Assembly (NCBI GenBank): GCA_016293155.1
Contig: JAEDEU010000013.1
Span: 1-26,126, forward strand
Length of the DNA stretch: 26,126 nt
Source: Clostridiaceae bacterium
GTDB lineage: Bacteria > Bacillota > Clostridia > Oscillospirales > Butyricicoccaceae
Reading direction: 5' to 3'
A program made the position numbers and the translations under genes. Positions 23,016 through 26,126 of the stretch are shown one piece after another. A model generated the notes under the pieces. It saw only the letters and a list, made by a program, of their open reading frames with translations. It searched no databases and was not told the DNA's origin. Within the stretch, counting starts at the first letter, position 1. Each line of letters starts with the position of its first letter.

Positions 23016-23447
23016 ATGAAAAAGATATTGGTGATGCATGGTCCGAATCTGAACCTGCTCGGCGTTCGTGAGCCGGGAATCTACGGACGCAACTCGCTGG
23101 CCTCGATCAACGAGGAAATTGTGCTCAAGTGCAATCGGGAGGGGATGGACTGCGTGGTGTATCAGTCCAACAGCGAAGGCGAGCTGATTTCCCGCCTGCA
23201 TGATGCCATGAATCAGTTTGACGGCGTCATTCTCAATGCAGGCGCGTATACGCATTACAGCTATGCGATCCGCGATGCAATCTCTGCCATCCGGCTGCCG
23301 GTGGTTGAGGTACATATGTCCAATGTCGCCGCGCGCGAGGAGTTCCGCCATACATCGGTCATTGCACCGGTCTGCGCCGGCTCCATTGTCGGCTTCGGCA
23401 AGAACAGCTATCTGCTCGCGGTGGATGCAATCAAGGAGTTGATCTGA
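23016..23447 (+). CDS. aroQ: Type II 3-dehydroquinate dehydratase
   Basis: This 143-residue enzyme dehydrates 3-dehydroquinate to 3-dehydroshikimate in the shikimate pathway. All type II motifs are present: HGPNLNLLGVREPGIYG with catalytic Tyr23, QSNSEGELI, NAGAYTHYSYAIRDA, EVHMSNVAAREEFR (His about 99) and GFGKNSY. Length is normal for the dodecameric type II enzyme. It starts two bases after the preceding stop with GAGGGA upstream, and the peptidase gene follows one base after its own stop, so it is part of one message. Confidence 0.97.
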   Translation: MKKILVMHGPNLNLLGVREPGIYGRNSLASINEEIVLKCNREGMDCVVYQSNSEGELISRLHDAMNQFDGVILNAGAYTHYSYAIRDAISAIRLPVVEVHMSNVAAREEFRHTSVIAPVCAGSIVGFGKNSYLLAVDAIKELI

Positions 23448-23448
23448 T

Positions 23449-24510
23449 ATGCTCAAGCAGCTTCAAGAGGCGCTGTGCCGACAGGAGGAATTTGACGCTC
23501 TTTTAATTACAAGTGCGGCGAACCGGCGCTATGCAACCGGCTTCCCGTCCTCGGCGGGTGTATGCCTGATTACCAGAAAAAACGGCTGGTTTTTTACCGA
23601 TTTTCGCTATATCGAGGCGGCACAGGCAAAAATCCGGGATTTTAGGATTGAACAGGTGAAGGGCGGCTATGCAAAAATGGTCAATGCCGCCTGTGAGGCG
23701 GACGGCGTAAGCTGTATCGGCTATGAGGAAAGTGCGCTGATCTGCTCGGAATACGCGGAGTGGGAAAAGCTGCTGCACTGTCCAATGGTGCCGATGAAGG
23801 AGCTGATTTCCGATCTGCGCAAGGTGAAATCACGCTGGGAGGCGGACTGCTGCATTGAGGCGCAGCGCATCGCGGAGCGGGCGCTGGAGGAGGTGCTCAA
23901 CGACATCCGTCCGGGCGTGACCGAGCGCTTTCTGGCGGCACGCCTGACCTTTCTCATGCTGGCGTATGGCGGCGAGAAAATGTCGTTTGACCCGATCGTG
24001 GTCTCCGGCGCAAAATCCTCTCTGCCGCACGGCGTGCCGGATGACAAGCCGCTCGAAGCGGGCGACTTCGTCGTGATGGATTTCGGCTGCACGCGCGGGG
24101 GCTACTGCTCGGATATGACGCGCACGGTTGCGGTCAGCCACTATACTGACGAGATGGCGCAGGTGTATCAGATTGTTCTGGATGCGCAGCGCGCCGGTAT
24201 TGAAGCCGCACGGGCAGGCGTGCGGGGACGCTTTGTGGATCATGCCGCCCGCAAGGTGATTGCGGATGCGGGCTATGGCGAATATTTTGGTCACAGCTTC
24301 GGTCACGGCATTGGTCTGGACATTCATGAGCTGCCGCTCGCGGCCCCGTCCGGGATGGAAATCCTCAAAAGCGGCAATATTATTTCCGCAGAGCCGGGCA
24401 TTTATCTGCCCGGAAAATTCGGCGTGCGCATCGAGGATATGCTGCTGATTACGGAAAACGGCAGTGAAAATCTGACAAAAGCACCCAAACAGCTGACTGT
24501 CTGCGGATAA
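23449..24510 (+). CDS. pepP: M24-family Xaa-Pro aminopeptidase
   Basis: This 353-residue cytoplasmic metallopeptidase removes N-terminal residues before proline. A creatinase-like N-domain (1-120) precedes the pita-bread domain with metal ligands Asp211, Asp222 (DMTRTV), His286 (GHSFGHGIGLDIHE), Glu315 (SAEPGIYLPG) and Glu329 (VRIEDM). Length fits the short Firmicutes type often annotated papA or ypdF/yqhT. AAGGAG in the end of aroQ supplies the ribosome site. The aroQ-peptidase-efp order is widespread in Firmicutes. The exact gene name is uncertain. Confidence 0.95.
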   Translation: MLKQLQEALCRQEEFDALLITSAANRRYATGFPSSAGVCLITRKNGWFFTDFRYIEAAQAKIRDFRIEQVKGGYAKMVNAACEADGVSCIGYEESALICSEYAEWEKLLHCPMVPMKELISDLRKVKSRWEADCCIEAQRIAERALEEVLNDIRPGVTERFLAARLTFLMLAYGGEKMSFDPIVVSGAKSSLPHGVPDDKPLEAGDFVVMDFGCTRGGYCSDMTRTVAVSHYTDEMAQVYQIVLDAQRAGIEAARAGVRGRFVDHAARKVIADAGYGEYFGHSFGHGIGLDIHELPLAAPSGMEILKSGNIISAEPGIYLPGKFGVRIEDMLLITENGSENLTKAPKQLTVCG

Positions 24511-24546
24511 ATTCCGGTGGCAGCACGCATTTTGGCTAAGTAATGC

Positions 24547-24575
24547 TTGCCAAACCGTGTAAAATCATGTAAAAT
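24547..24575 (+). promoter_or_regulatory. Promoter of efp
   Basis: TTGCCA (24547-24552), a 17-base spacer and TAAAAT (24570-24575) form a good sigma-A promoter 40 bases before the efp start. The word GTAAAAT occurs twice (24559 and 24569). It suggests efp is transcribed separately from, or in addition to, the upstream peptidase operon. Confidence 0.75.
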
Positions 24576-24614
24576 ACAATTGATAATTCCTAACGAACAA
24601 CTGGAGGTTTATTT

Positions 24615-25178
24615 ATGATATCCGCAGGCGAATTTCGTAACGGCGTAACTTTTGAGATGGACGGCAATGTTCTGCAGGTCGTCGAGTTCCAGCACGTTAA
24701 GCCGGGCAAGGGCGCAGCATTTGTCCGCGTCAAGATGAAGAACGTTATGACCGGTGCAGTGACCGAGCGTTCGTTCAACCCGACCGATAAGTATGAGCCG
24801 GCATATGTCGAGCGCAAGGACATGCAGTATCTGTACAACGATGGTGAGCTGTACTACTTCATGGATAACGAGACCTACGAGCAGATCCCGATCAATCAGG
24901 CTACCCTGGGTGACAGCTTCCGTTTTGTTACCGAAAACATGGACTGCAAGATCCTGTCCTACAAGGGCAATGTATTTGCAGTAGAGCCGCCGATGTTTGT
25001 TGAGCTGGAGATCACCGAGACCGATCCGGGCTTTAAGGGCAACACCGCTACCAACACCCTGAAGCCGGCAACCGTCGAGACCGGTGCAACGGTTAACGTA
25101 CCGCTGTTCCTGGAGATCGGCGACCGCATTAAGATCGACACCCGTACCGGTGAGTATCTGGAGCGCGCAAAGGGCTAA
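24615..25178 (+). CDS. efp: Translation elongation factor P
   Basis: This 187-residue factor relieves ribosome stalling at polyproline. Domain I carries the loop KPGKGAA with Lys32, the residue that B. subtilis modifies with 5-aminopentanol. Domains II and III follow, ending DRIKIDTRTGEYLERAKG. TGGAGG precedes the ATG by seven bases. Codon use is more biased than in neighbours (for example CTG, GGC, ACC, CGC), as expected of a highly expressed gene. A strong terminator follows. Confidence 0.98.
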   Translation: MISAGEFRNGVTFEMDGNVLQVVEFQHVKPGKGAAFVRVKMKNVMTGAVTERSFNPTDKYEPAYVERKDMQYLYNDGELYYFMDNETYEQIPINQATLGDSFRFVTENMDCKILSYKGNVFAVEPPMFVELEITETDPGFKGNTATNTLKPATVETGATVNVPLFLEIGDRIKIDTRTGEYLERAKG

Positions 25179-25192
25179 TTGAAATCAAACAG

Positions 25193-25246
25193 GACATCAG
25201 GCAAGCAGGGACGAATCAGTCCCGGCCTGATGTCTTTTGTCTTTTT
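25193..25246 (+). terminator. Terminator after efp
   Basis: The outer stem GACATCAGGC (25193-25202) pairs with GCCTGATGTC (25225-25234), enclosing an inner GGGAC/GTCCC hairpin. A long T-rich tail (TTTTGTCTTTTTT) follows. Confidence 0.9.
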
Positions 25247-25270
25247 TGACCACTGAGGAGGTAGAAGAAT

Positions 25271-25786
25271 ATGACACTGTCTGCGCGGGTTGCCTATTTA
25301 AAGGGCCTGTTCGACGGGCTGGATTACGATAAAAAGGACAGCAAGATGATGTCCGGCATTCTGGAGCTGCTGGAGGACATGGCGCAGAGCGTGGAGGAGC
25401 TGGAGGAAGAAAATGCCGCACTCAACGAGGTCGTGGATGTTCTGATGGAAACCGTCTTTGGCGGAAACAATGCGGGAGCACAGCCGGCAGCCTCTGCGGA
25501 AGAAGCCGGAGAACCGGATGCGGATTCGGACGAGGAGGTATTTGAGGACTCTGTGGAGGAAGATGCTGTGGATGAGGACGTCGATATGAGCGACCAGACA
25601 CTGTATCAGGTGATTTGCCCGAGATGCGGAGAGGAAATCTTTGTAGAGGAGCACGATTTGGAGGCAGGCAGTATTGCGTGTCCGGTCTGCGGCGAGGAGC
25701 TGGAGTTTGACATGGCAGCAGACGATGATGATATTGTCGAGCTGCCGGATGGTCTGATCGGAGAAATCCCGAACATTGAGGGATGA
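25271..25786 (+). CDS. CD1247-type N-domain protein with zinc ribbon
   Basis: This 171-residue protein begins with the conserved clostridial CD1247-type helix pair (RVAYLKGLFDGLDYDKKDSKMMSGILELLEDMA), a short coiled coil (SVEELEEENAALNEVVDVLME) and a long acidic linker (about 75-108). A zinc ribbon (CPRCGEEI ... CPVCGEEL, about 115-143) and an acidic tail complete it. GAGGAGG precedes the ATG. It follows efp in many Clostridia, which supports orthology, but its role is unknown. The charge pattern suggests binding to a basic protein or the ribosome; that is speculation. Confidence 0.8.
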   Translation: MTLSARVAYLKGLFDGLDYDKKDSKMMSGILELLEDMAQSVEELEEENAALNEVVDVLMETVFGGNNAGAQPAASAEEAGEPDADSDEEVFEDSVEEDAVDEDVDMSDQTLYQVICPRCGEEIFVEEHDLEAGSIACPVCGEELEFDMAADDDDIVELPDGLIGEIPNIEG

Positions 25787-25852
25787 TGCTTGCCAGGTGT
25801 CAGAGCGCATCGCGTGCATCGAAAATCAGACAATTAGAATAACTTAACCGAG

Positions 25853-25897
25853 AGGGCTTGCTGTCTGGAAAGAACAGGCGGCAGGCCCTTTTGTTTT
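25853..25897 (+). terminator. Terminator after the CD1247-type gene
   Basis: A 15-pair stem with three G-U pairs (25853-25867 with 25875-25889) is followed by TTTTGTTTTG. The rest of the 200-base gap holds only the opposing terminator of the next gene. Confidence 0.85.
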
Positions 25898-25913
25898 GTG
25901 CGCAGAAAGAAAA

Positions 25914-25958
25914 CACCCCGCTTGCGGACAGGATATGGTACTGTCGGCAAATGGGGTG
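25914..25958 (-). terminator. Terminator of the leftward acetyltransferase gene
   Basis: Arms 25958-25941 and 25931-25914 pair over 18 positions with two mismatches and one G-U. On the minus strand they are followed by TTTTCTTTCT. It lies about 28 bases after the stop of the partial GNAT gene. Confidence 0.8.
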
Positions 25959-25986
25959 CAATTTCAAAAGGAACGGCGGAATCGTG

Positions 25987-26126
25987 TTATTTTTGCAGTT
26001 CCATGACTTCGTATTGAATCATTTCTCCGTCCGCTGTCAAAATACGGTGGTGTTCAATCGGCTGATAGCCGCGGGATTCATACAGTGCGATTTTCAGCGC
26101 CGGCGCGCAGGAATCCAGATGAACCG
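25987..26126 (-). CDS. GNAT-family acetyltransferase, C-terminal part (cut by window edge)
   Basis: Only the last 45 residues are in the window. They read VHLDSCAPALKIALYESRGY then QPIEHHRILTADGEMIQYEVMELQK and a TAA stop. The pattern 'LDS..PALKIALYESRGYQPI' is the fourth motif region of GNAT N-acetyltransferases. Substrate cannot be told. The gene starts outside the window. Confidence 0.85.
   Translation of the reverse strand, partial: VHLDSCAPALKIALYESRGYQPIEHHRILTADGEMIQYEVMELQK

Overview
The window looks like chromosome from a Gram-positive anaerobe of the class Clostridia, probably a gut member of the Oscillospirales (Butyricicoccus or Agathobaculum-like). This is inferred from the run yqeG / endonuclease IV-like / aroQ / M24 peptidase / efp / CD1247-type zinc protein, from strong AGGAGG-type ribosome sites, from B. 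subtilis-like family members (IolG, IolI, YdjG/H/I, YqeG), and from moderate GC. No rRNA, tRNA, CRISPR array, insertion sequence or prophage structural gene was seen.

Left part (1-4740): an AraC-type regulator is divergent from a three-gene unit: an inositol 2-dehydrogenase-like oxidoreductase, a GPH-type sugar symporter and an IolI-like inosose isomerase. A 14-bp intercistronic hairpin separates the first two genes, and a strong terminator ends the unit. 4850-7417 (minus) is a large RecA/KaiC-like plus ATP-grasp (PPDK N-domain) protein. A terminator-like hairpin sits at the very start of its predicted mRNA. It is divergent from a lipoprotein alpha/beta hydrolase (7735-8592).

Signalling block (8708-13165): three overlapping genes. 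The first is a lipoprotein that fuses a solute-binding-like domain, a multi-TM region and a degenerate kinase-like tail. The second is a complete membrane histidine kinase and the third a NarL/LuxR-type response regulator. A bidirectional terminator follows. On the minus strand lies a tetR / ABC ATPase / ABC-2 permease operon, whose promoter -10 lies inside an inverted repeat likely to be the TetR operator.

Envelope block (15772-19409): three genes resembling B. subtilis ydjI (SPFH plus zinc ribbons), ydjG (zinc ribbons plus TM) and ydjH (TPM domain), without a pspA gene in the window. Two perfect palindromes precede the first gene. A 315-base gap before the second gene holds tandem GGGG-loop hairpins.

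The most striking item is at 19485-20760. A consensus sigma-A promoter has a LexA-like GAAC-N4-GTTC palindrome exactly in its spacer, and drives a phage-type holin and a signal-less amidase endolysin with no other phage gene nearby. This looks like a stand-alone lysis module induced by DNA damage.

Right part (20815-26126): an unrecognised GH18-like protein (minus), then a tightly packed housekeeping run (yqeG, an AP-endonuclease-like TIM barrel, aroQ, an Xaa-Pro peptidase), efp from its own promoter, a CD1247-type zinc-ribbon protein, and the 3' part of a convergent GNAT acetyltransferase cut by the window edge.
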